This document shows positions 9,602-20,938 of a DNA stretch of 39,854 bases, one piece after another (the stretch's first letter is position 1; each line of letters opens with the position of its first letter). The stretch is from Pelomyxa schiedti (lineage: Eukaryota > Evosea > Pelobiontida > Pelomyxidae). Location: positions 1-39,854 of the forward strand of contig JAHLWZ010000943.1 in NCBI GenBank assembly GCA_020536535.1, given 5' to 3'. Both the position numbers and the translations under genes were made by a program. The notes beneath the pieces are model-generated. The model saw only the letters and a program-made list of their open reading frames with translations. It was not told where the DNA came from and did not search any database.

Positions 9602-11454
9602 TTAAAAAAGTGGCCTTCTTTCGTGGCCGATCTTTTTGGTGAGGACAACACAGGCACATACAGACAATCCAACACAAACCAACAGGGCAATAGTCATACC
9701 CCACCCGGGCGAGGAATTACCCTTAACGGCGGGTACCTGAGGGAAAATAAGCTAGATTTTGGTTGTGGGTTACGGCTACCTTTTGGGCTTCCTGCTGTAT
9801 CTGTTTGAGTACTGATGTTAAGTCTTTAGCTCCAAAATCTTTAGTGTTGGCAAGGTTTTGGAGGCCCTATTACAAAATGAGAAACTAATTTATGGGAACT
9901 TCGGGTTTTCCATGCCTTCATAGAAACTGCGAGAGAATCTGGAATTGCTGTTGGGGCAACACCACCAGAGGTAGTTTTAGGAATGTCTTTTAGGCCATTT
10001 ACAACCTCTGTCAGTGACTTTACTGTTACACTGTACCATAATCAGAACGCGGAGAAAAAGGGGATATAATACGCAGAGCGCTCAGTGATGGTATTTAGTG
10101 TTGATATGCCGTTATCTATATCGTCATGTACGCGGTCTTTAATTCTTTCTATGTCGGCAGCCACAAATCTATCCAACTGTGGCTTGGGGGGTGGCGTCTT
10201 TTGCCTGAGATCACGAATAATTACGTCGTACACGTCATGGTTATCTATTGAAAGTGTTGACATTTCCTTCAAGTGTTGTGCACAAACCAGCCAAATCCCC
10301 AGTGGCAGCGCTGAATCCAAAATAGCCACCCGTTGGAAGATCAATACTCGGGGCAGTGAAGCAAGTCTGCCACTCATCCAAATTATACAACTTGTACTTA
10401 ACCTTCCAGCTGTTAATACAATAGGGGGACCTCACACTGGGAATAACTCACAGAGAGGGTTCGTGCTTGATATGTAACTAACATAATGCTGGGGGTTGCC
10501 AAGTTGCGCATGTGTACAGTGCAACCATTAACTTCTCCAACCCGCCTGACAACGGTACCTCCGCGAGTGTGATCACTACCCAAACTAAGTCAAAATCATA
10601 ATTGAGGCATAATACATATGGTTGTGGTCTGACTCGGAAAATTTGTAGGTGCCATCATTCTTGTTTTTTGAGTAAAAGTTTTAGTGTATTTTTTTTGTTT
10701 TTTGGAGAAGGCATACTAGTAATGCAAAAACCCAAGGGTGAATGCCCTATAAAGTGTTAAAACCTGTGGAATCTGTTGCAGAAAAATAGTACCTTAGCAT
10801 CATTATCGTAGGTATCAACTATAATTCCAAGACCATTAAATAATTCTGTGTTACCAAAGAGCGAACCTGAGCAGGGTCAACAAAAAGAAAAAAGATAAAT
10901 GAAAAAGTCTACCCATGGGTGTGTCTGAGCTCCTCTGAGTGAGGTACCAAAACGCCATTCCATCAGCGCCAATTCTACTGACGCCATGAATTTTAAACTG
11001 GTACTCCACTTCCCAGTCAGGGGATGTATTTGGCTTTGAATTTTGTTAAGAGCTAAGTTAAATTCAGAAGCTATACAATTTGACTCCAAAATCCTCCCTT
11101 TTTTGCTTGTCTGTCAGGTGCAAGTCGTACCCATCTCTTTATGTACGGTCACTTAATAACAAAACAGTCACACTTCACACCTCAAACATCGATGCATCAC
11201 CCGTCACTTTCCAGTTGCCCAAGTTGAACCTAATAGAGTTAAAAACGGGAAAAAAAAACCCCTCCAGACCCAACAAACTTACGAGTGCAACGAATGGTTG
11301 GTCTCTTTGGAGTCTGTTTGTTTTTTTGAGGAAAAAAAAAAAAAAAAAAGGGTAAACAAAAAGTAGCACGCAACATTACAAGCAGAGACGTACCAACACC
11401 GATGATCAGACAAACAACGGCCACGAGGGCTACACCCCACTCCCACCCTGTCAT
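9602..11454 (-). CDS. L-type (leguminous) cargo lectin, ERGIC-53/VIP36 family
   Basis: Fourteen exons join in phase to 405 residues: 11394-11454, 11283-11313, 11181-11229, 11077-11136, 10913-11033, 10793-10866, 10717-10746, 10616-10659, 10483-10584, 10288-10436, 10073-10244, 9928-10030, 9780-9866, 9602-9736. A signal peptide (WGVALVAVVCLIIG) leads into the lectin beta-sandwich: FNLGNWKVTGDASM, VRLAPDRQAKKGGFW, SRIGADGMAFWYL, then the metal/sugar-binding region IIVDTYDNDAKGIHPW and GYFGFSAATGDLADNHDV. A helical stalk, one C-terminal transmembrane segment (TIALLVCVGLSVCACVV) and a short basic tail (KKIGHERRPLF) follow. This is the topology of type I lectins that carry glycoproteins between ER and Golgi. 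The tail has lysines and a terminal Phe but is not the exact KKFF signal of ERGIC-53. Confidence 0.92.
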
Positions 11455-11733
11455 TGTGCGTTGCTTTTTTATTGTGAAAAATAAAATCGCGGATGTCGTG
11501 ACACCTCACCACCCCGAGAGATCTCCAAAAAAGAAAAAAAAAAAGTCAAGGAAAAGATGGAAGATTAAAGAGGGAGACTTTTGTCTGATCGCCCCAAATC
11601 TTTTCTTTGGGGTTTGCTTGTTTTTTGGTTTTGTTGTTTGTGTGGTATGATAGAGTGTGGAGCAAAACTGTATAAGGCTGTTTTGGTTTATGTGAAAATC
11701 CATGTTTGGTTGGGTGGGGAAAAGGGAAGGAGT
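11455..11733. other. Spacer upstream of the lectin gene
   Basis: About 280 bases with A-rich (11524-11543) and T/G-rich stretches. It must contain the lectin promoter and the 3' UTR of the gene at 11734. No gene is visible. Confidence 0.4.
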
Positions 11734-12702
11734 TTATGAGGAATTGGTCATTTGAACATAGCCACCTTGTCTCTGTGGTTTGACTGTGAACCAGACAGCA
11801 TAGAAAAATACAACAAGAGCTACACCAATAACATAGAAGGCACAAGTAATCTTTATGATGTTGTTGGTTTGGTTGTCCTGCACCAGTGTTAAATAAATTG
11901 GAAAGGGAATAACCGGAAAAATTACCCCATATGTGCAAGTTGCATAGCCATATGTGTTATAAACAGTGTCATAACCACACGCGTTTGTGATGAATGATGT
12001 CTCCAGGGGGCAGTGGTCACAAGTGGCATTGTCTTGTGTGCTCTGGCAATTGTAAATGTATCCAGTACTTCCCTCACAATAAGCAGTAAAGGCTCCTGGG
12101 AAGCACCCAGCCTTCAGCCAGAGATACTCGACTGTACCAGTTAATATCCAGGGATTACAATGCACCCAATACAACCTTCTTGCCCGTCGGTGCACAGGCC
12201 ATCATTGTACGAGTATATCCCAATTCCATCATCCTCAGGGAATGAAGGAGGAGCGTCACTGCACACAACCAGCATGTGGCTATTATCCATCACCGATCCA
12301 CACTGTCCATCACTCACACAATCAAATCCCACAAACCCCACAATGGCAACAAGGTCTCCCGTGCACATTTCTTTTTTCATTTGTGTTGGTTTAAAAAAAA
12401 GGGAAGAAATGGGAGAGGCGGCATCAACAGTAATTTATATTTTAACCCCTATCCGCTTTCTTTGGGGGGAAAAAAAAAAAAAAAAGGAAACAGAGGAATC
12501 TGGGAACCACGAGACACACACCCTGTTTGTAAAGGTACATGATGGTCCATGGGTAGCCCGAAACAGCGACCAGACTCAGCACCGTCAGCACAGCCACGGT
12601 GCCCCACCCTCCTCGTCCTCGTGCTCCCCCCGTTTTCGTTCTGTATTCTTTTTGTACTTTCTGTACTTTCAGCGAAAGTGATCACCGTGAGGGCCTCTGC
12701 AT
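11734..12702 (-). CDS. Cysteine-rich two-pass membrane protein of unknown function
   Basis: Four exons (12686-12702, 12522-12640, 12176-12370, 11734-12131) join in phase to 242 residues. The first exon is only 17 nt and its ATG is inferred from phase, so the 5' end is less certain than the rest. After a basic Gly-rich start there is a transmembrane segment (TVAVLTVLSLVAVSG). A ~125-residue domain follows with more than twelve cysteines, two N-glycosylation sequons (DNAT, DNQT) and aromatic residues. It then has a second hydrophobic pair (GVIFPVIPFPIYLTLV; ITCAFYVIGVALVVFFYAVWF) and a short cytosolic tail (KPQRQGGYVQMTNSS). The disulfide-rich loop between membrane segments recalls tetraspanning proteins in general, but I cannot name a family. 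Confidence 0.65.
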
Positions 12703-12865
12703 CTTCTCTGAGGAAGAAAGGAAGGAAACAAGGGCTCAAAAGTGAACCAACACATCCTTTTTGAAGAAAAGGGTGTGGTTTCAAATGACATTTGGGCTTT
12801 TGAAAAGTGGAATGCAAGGCCAAATGATTTCGTCTGTCAGTTTACTGTGTGGTCTAGGCTGCTAT

Positions 12866-15800
12866 TCAAAACACAAGGTGAGGGAGGAATCCACCTCCTC
12901 CACCACCTCCACCTACATCAGAGCTTCCTGGGGGTGAATCGTCATCCTTGTCATTCCAGTTTATGCCCCCAAATATGTTGTTGTAGCGCATTAGGGGCCA
13001 CCGGGCATTGTTTGTTGTGGAGTGTGTATTCCTTTGCGCGTTGTTTTGTTGCTCTTGTAGGAACCGCGTGTTGTCACTGAGTACTTCTGCTCGTATAAGG
13101 GCTGGAATTTCTGTGGGAATTCATGAGGAGGAGTAGTGAGTCGGTTGAATTAATTTGGAAGAAAAAATAACCTGATGCTTGTGCTGTGATTGATTGTGAA
13201 GGATCGGAAACGTTTCGGGTGTAGAATACTATGTATGGAACATCACTGGCAAATGTCTCGCTCACACTATTAATTCGGCTGAAGGATGACTTGCTGACGT
13301 GGCTATCGTTGAAGAGGAACCAGCTACCATTTGAAGTGGTACTGTCCTCGCTGGTTTCACCTCCGGGATTATCTAAACTGTTCAGAAATCCAGGAAAAGA
13401 AGGGTGGTATACCCAAAGCAGCTACAGATGAAGGCCGTGCAAACGTGTAGTAATGCCCATGGTTTGATGAAGGTCCACTGTGCATTACAACAGCATAGGC
13501 ACTATAAGTAATACAACAAACATTTTGATGGTCATCATATACTTGTAGGTTCAAATTTCTTGCAATGTGTACCTTAAAGTGATGATGAACAGTTTTCACC
13601 TTTTGTGATATTTGGGGTGTAAACCTTATTTAGTAACTTAGTGGAAGCAGTATTTTCATATAGAAATCTGCTTATTGTGAATATAATATTATTTGGTGGT
13701 GCCCCAGCAAGAGATAGAACCTTAGTTGGTAAGTGTCAGAAGCTATAGTTGGACACTGCATACTTTTTCGGCATCAGTCAACTTGCCGCAGTTAGAGCAA
13801 AAGTATTGGTTGCTCCCGGACAGTGCCTCGGGTGCAAAGAAGGAGTCTATCAATGAGGATATATGATATGTACTGGTACCTTGCCTGGGTTTAGCAAGGA
13901 CTTATATTAATGGATCCAGTACCAGTTTGTGGGAGAGGTAAAGGAATATCGGTGAAAGATTCTACTGAACAAGATTTACTTTGACAACTTCCACACTTTA
14001 CAGTACTGCAAATCTTGCCACCAAATGATGGAAGAGGATTTTGGGGAGGGAGAATCGGTTTTGTTGAAGCACTATCATTAGTAGACTGTACTACAGAAGA
14101 ATTCCTGTTGCTAATTGCCCCATGCGAAGCGTTGATCTCCTTTTCAAGTGACTCAAATAAAAACCTTTCAAAGTAAATGTAGAATACTATTTGAAGCAAT
14201 GCAGTACTTTCCGAATTCACTTGAGTCTTGTTGCCTCCCAGATCGACACCATGACGGCAATACCTTGTAGCGTTAGGAGAAATAAGCACTGTACAAAATA
14301 GATACAGATAAAAACTCTTTTGGCGTAAATGCGTATCTCTGTGACAGCTGTAAATAGGCAAATATTCGGCCTAGTTGAACAAGGACTTTGCCTATTCCGC
14401 CACTTGGTGGTTTGGGTGTTGTTGAAGGAAATCCATTTGCTTGTGAACTTGAAAGAGTGTTGAAGATAAACGCCCGGAAGGATTCAGTCAAAAATAGGGA
14501 CTGCAGGAAACTGTTCATGTAGCACGTGTTGCCAAGATTGGACTGTGGTGTGGAGTTAAAGGTGAAGGGTATGAACAGATAGTGGTACCAAACCCACTCG
14601 CCCAGTCACTGATTTCATGGTATTGTTGCCCAAAATGTCAGTTTCACCTTTTACATTGGTCCAGGCTTTATTTTGCAGTTGCTTTAGCATTTCCGGCTCG
14701 GGTGGTGGAGCCTTTCAAAGGTGAGCCAAGATGAGATAGGGAGCAGGGCTTACAAATCTGGACATTGCCGCAAGTAAGCATTCGTACATTTCAGGGTAGC
14801 CAGTGTGTTGATAAATCTTTTTTAGAAATTATCGTGGGGTATGGGGGAGCAAGTGGCAAACCAAGGTGTACAACAACTTGCAAAATTTCCTGAGAGTTGA
14901 GTGCTTGTTAGGATCGTTTGGTGCCAGGAGTGCTGTTGGTGAAGGTGAGCGTGCTGGTGGTATACATACACCAGACGAGGGAGATGTTGAAAGTGGAGTG
15001 ATTGTGGTCGAACTTGTAACTGGAGAAGGGGATCGCATTGGCACTGATGGGGTTGGTGACAGCAGGTACTTTGAACAGATATTAGCATAGGTCCTCACCA
15101 CTTCAGCAGGCATGGCAGTGACGTCCTGTTGAGGAGAAAAGGAATTGGATTGAGATATGTAAGATGAGTACAACTTTCCATTGGGGTAGCACTGTGAAGG
15201 TAGGTTTGCAAAATAGAACCAGGGGAACTGGCCAGAAGAGTCCTTGAATCATTTGAGACTATGCCTTTAGGCTCACTTGTGCTAGCTTCAGAAAGTTCCA
15301 GCGCTTTTATTAAATCAGGAATGTAAGGTATCTGTGTGGTGTTTATTAGGATATCATTTCTGTATGTCCAGGTGAGTACCAAGGCATGAAATGCATCTGG
15401 GGAGTGCTGATAACCTTTTAAAAAGTTATTAAAAGGCCTCTTAAGGATTGCAAAAGGAGAGCGACCTATTAGCATGAAGTCCAAAACTCTTAATGCGGGA
15501 ACCCGCAGCTGGGGTACATATAGCTGTAGCATGAGAGGAAGTGTATTCCGAAGAGTGATGTGGATCAGTACTGTGTACTGTTTGCTCACAATCAACCCTC
15601 GAAGCAGTGATACAACCCATTGGGCTGATAAGCCACAAAGAAGTAAGCACCAAATAAGGAAAAGAAACTATGAACCTGTTTCAACAGTTAGGGGCCATGA
15701 CATCACTCTTGATAGGGCAAGTTCCACATCAGCTTGCTTTTAAAAGATTTTATTAGATGTTCGCTTCTTTTCTTCAAATACACACATTTATAGTGTTGGC

Positions 15801-17428
15801 AGTCATGGCAGAGGTTAAGCGTGGGGCAAAGTATGGTGGAAGATTCTGGAAAAGGGAAGCAAGGGCAGGTGATGGATTTCTGTAGGGAAGGTTATTTGTA
15901 TCCGCCTCTTCTGTCTGACTGGATGTCGTTGAAGTGTTGATTGCATCTGTTGGAGAAGCTCCTTTGGCAATGGGATCTCGTTGAGTCAGGATTCTCACAC
16001 CACTCTCAAAAGCCCACATCACCCTTTCTTCACTAACAATATAATGTGGGCACATGATTAATGTTCGATGAGAACGATACTTAAAATTGTACAAGAGGAG
16101 AACAAGCAGCTGCATTATTGACTTTGTGTGTAACATATACCTAAAAACCGTGAATTCAAAAACGATGGTGTTTGTCAACCTGTCATCAAACTCAGTTATT
16201 TGTACATTTGACGGAACTTCAATATTACTAAGCCATCTTACAAGAGTCTGTGATGAAATGAAAAAAAATGGAATCGGGATATGAGGGAAAACCTCAATTA
16301 AGGACTTTTGTGAGTGTGGAATACACTTAGGTATCCCCACTAATAACTGGCATAAACCTATCTGGGTGAAGTTGAGTCAAATTGATGAACTACAAGGCCA
16401 ATACCTGGGCATCAGGTATTTTGTCAGACTTGACAAAAAGAAGTGTTGTGACGCTTCTTAAGTGGTTCACCTCTTCAACAACAATTCCTCCAGCAACATC
16501 TGCGACAAATAAGGTTCAAGTAACAAGGAATGTCAAAAACCAGTTTTCAAATTGAGAAGAAATAGGATTCTTTGCAGTGCAATGTGCAAATTCTACGAAA
16601 ATATGATGAGCAGAGGGGGGAGAGGGGAGTGGTATACTCACAACTGGCGGAATGTGGGAAAGTTGGTGAATAACAGTGATCAACACCCTTGTTACAACCG
16701 TGACAAAGATGTCCGGAAAATATCTAGAAAAACACTCAGCTATTTGGCAGCCGTATACACCAGAGTTTTTGTCTGCTGTACTATTTGTTGTTACAGTTGG
16801 GAGAGGAACTGGAGATGGAGGTGGGGTGTTCTCCATGGATGGTGGCTCTATGCCTGGAGGTGGTGTTGTTGATTTTATTGGTAATTGAGACTGGCCAGAA
16901 TATTGTTCAACTTGAGGTGTTGTAGTGGTACTCATTGGAATGGTTTTTGTGATATTCACATTGGATGACGAGTTCGATTGAGCTGTTTGGTCAGCACTCT
17001 GTCAATGCATTGCAGTTAGTGAAGTTTGCCATCCCCAACAGGATTTAGAGAAAAATTAGATTCTTGTGAGGAGGGTATGAGTGCACTACAGGGGCATCAT
17101 TCAAATGAGCGAACAGCCATTCAATAACACAAGATAGGAATGTTTCAATTTCTTTCGCCACAGGTGGTTGCTGAGGTCTACCCTGAGACTGAGCCTGCGG
17201 TTGGTTTTGCAGTTGCGCGGATGATGTCTGCGTTTGCAATTGCTCTTGTTGTTGTTGCTGCTGGATTTCGAGTTGGTTGTTCTCTTGATCTTGTTGTTGC
17301 TGGAGCAACTGCGCCCGCAACTTGTCGCAGAAGGTGGGCAACTGCGGGACCAACTTGGACAGCAGCACCGACTTCGCCGCGGCGGTGTGTTGCTTGGAAG
17401 TGATGGTCGCGTGCAATATGCGGATCAT
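12866..17428 (-). CDS. Ubiquitin-specific protease, USP35/USP38 type
   Basis: A long multi-exon gene with catalytic boxes in order. The Cys box is NLGNTCYMNSFLQSLFLTE, with the nucleophile codon at 14522-14524, formed by splicing out an intron after VGL. A zinc-ribbon-like segment (KCGSCQSKSCSVESFTDIP) follows. The His box is SSNHGHYYTFARP, with the His codon near 13453, then WFLFNDSHV. The ~850-residue N-terminal part contains helical HEAT-like stretches (VPALRVLDFMLIGRSPFAIL, GYQHSPDAFHALVL) that match the USP38 N-terminal repeat region. It starts MIRILHATITSKQHTAAAKS and has a Gln-rich insert (17230-17310). The C-terminus (DDDSPPGSSDVGGGGGGGF...LVF) is strikingly like that of animal USP35/38. 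Function in the family: ubiquitin removal from signalling and chromatin substrates. I did not fix every exon edge. Confidence 0.88.
17230..17310 (-). repeat. CAG/CAA-rich glutamine tract in the USP38-like gene
   Basis: Glutamine codons dominate this part of exon 1 (QQQQDQENNQLEIQQQQQQ), giving a low-complexity insert in the N-terminal region. Confidence 0.8.
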
Positions 17429-17619
17429 GGGTGAGGGGTTTGTCTGGCGTGAAAATTAATTTTCCTCTTCGTCGATGTTTTGGTGCAATGATATGATGGA
17501 GATTCAAGGAAGTGTAAGGGAAACAAAGTATGTATTTGTTGGGCCAATTACCAACGCAGGACCACTTTTGGTTTGAACTGCGAGGTTGGTCCAGGTTCCT
17601 GCTAGTTACGATCATGCCA

Positions 17620-19083
17620 TCAAGGGTGCCATAGAGTTGAAGATCGAGGGGAAACAGTTGAGACAGGCCTGTAAAATTTGAAAGTGACAACCTGTGTGCC
17701 AGAGCACTGTTCAGCGACATGCATTTCTGTCTTGGAGTAATTCATTTGGAACAATAATCCTCCTGAAACGAAGCCTTGATCACATGCACCAGGGAGGCAT
17801 CTTTCTTGCTTGATTGGCCTCGCTGTCCTATTGATATCCCACACATCATATTGGTAGTTCTCAAACCCAAAAACGCAGAACTGGGATTGGTTCAGAGGTG
17901 ATATACAGTAGCCGCCATCTGCTGCCAAATACCTTTGAGCAATTTGTTGCAGGTGCCCAGTTCCCTCCTCAATCGTAACGATGGTGGCAGTGTGGGGAGA
18001 CCCAACATGTTTTACCATAACAAATGACCGAGCACCACTCTGTCTCGTCATCACGAGGTACTGTTGGAATATAAAGAAACTACAATCAATCAGGCCCAGC
18101 TCCCAAAATCTGGGTTTAGTTGTACTCAACACCACCAATTTTTTTGCTGAATGTGTTTGCACAAGGTCCACAAGTACCAGCTTGAAAGATGGGTGAGGTA
18201 ACCAAAAGAAACAAAGCAGGATGCGGTCTTCACAATAATCATGCCACTGAGGGTCACAACCGCAATGAAATTCCAGTGGAACAATAGTTGGCCTCGTGAA
18301 TATTGGGGATCCCGTTGGCCCTCGCCTCTCTGGTACCTCAAAAACAACAAGCTCGTATGAGGACATGTCATGGCACACCAACCATTTCCCATTGGAGCAA
18401 TAGTGTCCACGGGGCCTCTTTTTATCAGGCAGTGGTGTCCTCCTTCCAGTCACCGTGTCCTGCACACAGCAGCTGTCACCACCTATATTTTTGAACACCA
18501 AGTAGTGCTGGTTCCAAGCCAACAGGTCCCGAGACTTTCCCTCCGCCCACCACTTCATATCATGTGTCAAAGTCAGCAGCAGAGGAGAGACACCAAAAGC
18601 AATCCCCACAGTAATCTGCCCCCTGCGCCTAGGTGCCTCCAAGGATAGCGCAACATAAAACAGCCTAGAAGTCTCCAGCAGCCACTCCCACAATACCCTC
18701 ACCACCAACATTCCATCGAACCCGCAGCAGCCCCAGGGGGCCGCAGTTGCACCCACCGATGACGTCATGGGCGCCGATGACGACAACGAGCAACTGAGGC
18801 CGCAGCGAGGGTGCGTGCCCATTGCGAGAGCCAGAACCTGGTCGCCCATCGTGACGCAGCCGTTGGTCGTCGTGGTGCTGGAGACTTGCGTGGTCGTCGC
18901 CGCCCTCCCTATCCTCGTAGTGTGCGTGGAGGACGACGTTGCTGTAAATGCCACGTTGGCCAGTCTCTTCGGCTTTGTGTTGTCGTGGATGTCTTGCACA
19001 TTGCTCCCAATTGAAGGGGGCACAGCGAAGCTCGGTACCGAGAAAGACACCCCACGTAGTTCAGGCTCCCAGCCCGACCACAT
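17620..19083 (-). CDS. Unrecognised single-exon protein, possibly a beta-propeller, perhaps from a lineage-specific family
   Basis: An intronless frame continues upstream to an ATG at 19245, but that overlaps the divergent gene. Starts at 19083 (MWSGWEPELRG) or 18849 (MGDQVLALAMGTHPRCG) are more likely, and I use 19083. The GDQVLALAMGTHPRCG block, a Leu/Trp stretch (RVLWEWLLETSRLF) and about seven repeats of Trp/Tyr-containing strands (WNQHYLVFKNI, YCSNGKWLVCHDM, SFFIFQQYLVMT, QFCVFGFENYQYDVWDIN) suggest a repeat fold such as a beta-propeller. I recognise no catalytic motif. The layout resembles a large paralogous family that I believe occurs in Pelomyxa, but this is recollection, not a search result. 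Confidence 0.65.
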   Translation of the reverse strand: MWSGWEPELRGVSFSVPSFAVPPSIGSNVQDIHDNTKPKRLANVAFTATSSSTHTTRIGRAATTTQVSSTTTTNGCVTMGDQVLALAMGTHPRCGLSCSLSSSAPMTSSVGATAAPWGCCGFDGMLVVRVLWEWLLETSRLFYVALSLEAPRRRGQITVGIAFGVSPLLLTLTHDMKWWAEGKSRDLLAWNQHYLVFKNIGGDSCCVQDTVTGRRTPLPDKKRPRGHYCSNGKWLVCHDMSSYELVVFEVPERRGPTGSPIFTRPTIVPLEFHCGCDPQWHDYCEDRILLCFFWLPHPSFKLVLVDLVQTHSAKKLVVLSTTKPRFWELGLIDCSFFIFQQYLVMTRQSGARSFVMVKHVGSPHTATIVTIEEGTGHLQQIAQRYLAADGGYCISPLNQSQFCVFGFENYQYDVWDINRTARPIKQERCLPGACDQGFVSGGLLFQMNYSKTEMHVAEQCSGTQVVTFKFYRPVSTVSPRSSTLWHP

Positions 19084-19243
19084 TAATATTTGACCTGGAC
19101 AAGGTCTTTTTCGCAGAACAACAATCACCCATAATTCCCGCCATGGGAGAACTTCCGCCTTTAAGAGACTCAAGAAAAAGGAAATCCTTCGGAGCCTGGG
19201 TAAAAAATCGAGAAGTATACCACTTTTTTTTTTCCCCCTCCCC
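19084..19243. promoter_or_regulatory. Divergent promoter interval
   Basis: About 160 bases between head-to-head start codons, with a T/C-rich stretch at 19223-19243. A palindromic CATG at 19242-19245 provides possible ATGs on both strands. Confidence 0.4.
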
Positions 19244-20539
19244 ATGTACGCACCCGAATGTCACTCTTGTGCCGTGGTATCATCATCCACAGCAGTTGCA
19301 GCCGCCGACGTTGCATCAGCAACAGAAACACGTTGCGGCACCTCCACGGGTGTTGTTGTTCTCGTGGCGACCGAGAAGCCCTTCTCTCCCACAGCGGTGC
19401 AGGCGATGCTCGACGTCGGGCGCGCGGCGGGATACACCGTGAATCTCCTTGAAAACTACACAAACAGGACGAGCTACGACGCGCTGCAGCCGACGCGGAC
19501 GCGATCATCGTTCGCAGCGACAAAGGCACTACTGCACTTATTAAAGCGATAGCTAGCATATATTTATACTGGAAATATCTTAATAGTGGGCCAATTGTTT
19601 TTGATATTTGGGAAATGGGAAAAAGGGTTAATGTTTTGTTAATGGAAGTATCATAGTTACTGCTCCACTTATACGTGATGCTCATAGGCTTAAACTGGTT
19701 GTTAGAGCTGGAACGGGAGTGGAGACAATTGATATCAAAGCGTGTACAGCGGCTGGTATTGTTGTGATGAATACACCAGGGCAAAATTCAACTGCCGTGG
19801 CCGAGCTTTGCTTTGGACAGATGTTGACTCTTGCAAGAGGTTGGTGGATGGTGTGTATACTAAGCCCTCTGTGAAGATAACTCACAAAAGATAAGGGGAA
19901 CCCAGGGACTGAATTACGTGGGAAAACTATTGGTCTTATTAAATACGGGTATATTGCCAAGAGAATGCGTGCTATTGCACGTGGCTTTGGAATGACTGTG
20001 ATGGCCTATGACCCATATATTGACCACACAGTTCTTGTGGAGGATGGGGTTATTTGTGCTGAATCGATGGAGCAGCTCTTTTCCCTGTGTGATTATGTTT
20101 CAATTCACACACCTCATACACGGGTAACATTTTCTCTACTGTCTATGATGAAGTTCGGAGCAACATTAGTAAATTCAACACGCCACGAAGGTACTTTTTT
20201 TAGATGGTCTTTTTACCAACATATAATTTCTTACTTCCTGCTATAGCTGTGGATCAGGATGCTGTGACTAGAATGCTTGAAATCCGGCCTGACTTCAAAT
20301 TTGCCGCAGACGTTCCTCCCGGGAATTTTCGTTACCTTGAGCAGCACTACAACCAGAGGGTGTGTTTTTCAGCAATCAAAATGGGTGCCCAGGTTTGTCT
20401 TGAACAACTCACTATCTTCCAATAAACCTGACAAATGGAACAGACAGAGGAGGCTAATTTTGCTTGTGGTGTTGCCGCCCTGACCCAGGTTGTAAATTTC
20501 TTTATGAAGAACGACAGGTGCCACCAAATGTTTGAGTGA
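19244..20539 (+). CDS. D-3-phosphoglycerate dehydrogenase-like, frame-disrupted
   Basis: Exons 19244-19525, 19657-19839, 19890-20190, 20247-20392 and 20444-20539 encode a PGDH of the short (no ACT domain) type. It would oxidise 3-phosphoglycerate in serine synthesis. Seen: VVVLVATEKPFSPTAVQAM, VRAGTGVETIDI, MNTPGQNSTAVAELCFGQML, ELRGKTIGLIKYGYIAKR (the Bacteroidetes/Entamoeba-type AYGYVG version of the NAD loop), VNSTRHE (substrate arginine) and KMGAQTEEANFACGVAALTQV. Two problems occur in exon 1. A one-base frameshift near 19492-19497 moves the conserved DADAIIVRSDK block out of frame. The only splice that restores RSDK-VTAPLI uses a GC donor (19526) instead of GT. The gene is therefore either a young pseudogene or carries a sequence error plus a GC-AG intron. 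Later exons are clean. Confidence 0.8.
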
Positions 20540-20938
20540 GCTGCATGACATAACACCTCCTAGTCACTCGATATGGTCACTGTCCAGTTCATCTAGCTTT
20601 TCGCTGGAGGTTCAGCAAGCACTAAATCTCTTATTAATAGCGGCAACCAAAACACCAGCTAAAGATATTATCCTTTTATTAAACATCCAGTTAGATTGTT
20701 GCTGGGTCTGGGTTTGGTGGCTACAACCCTCTTAAGAACAGCTGACTAAAAACCCAGCTTGGTTCAGCTGGGTTGCGCGGTCGGTAATAAGAACACTCAA
20801 AAGAAATTGAGCAAGGGAACATCACCAAGTCCAGGAAAATTGCATCGAAAGAGACAAAACAAATTAATTGCAAAGTCGCATCGTACCACGCACACCCCAC
20901 TCCACATTTTTTTCTCAATGATTATTAGTTTTCCCACA

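Noticed and set aside
17178-17720. Minus-strand frame spanning the USP38-like start and the next gene's 3' end
   Set aside because: It overlaps a well-supported exon in another frame and has no family resemblance.
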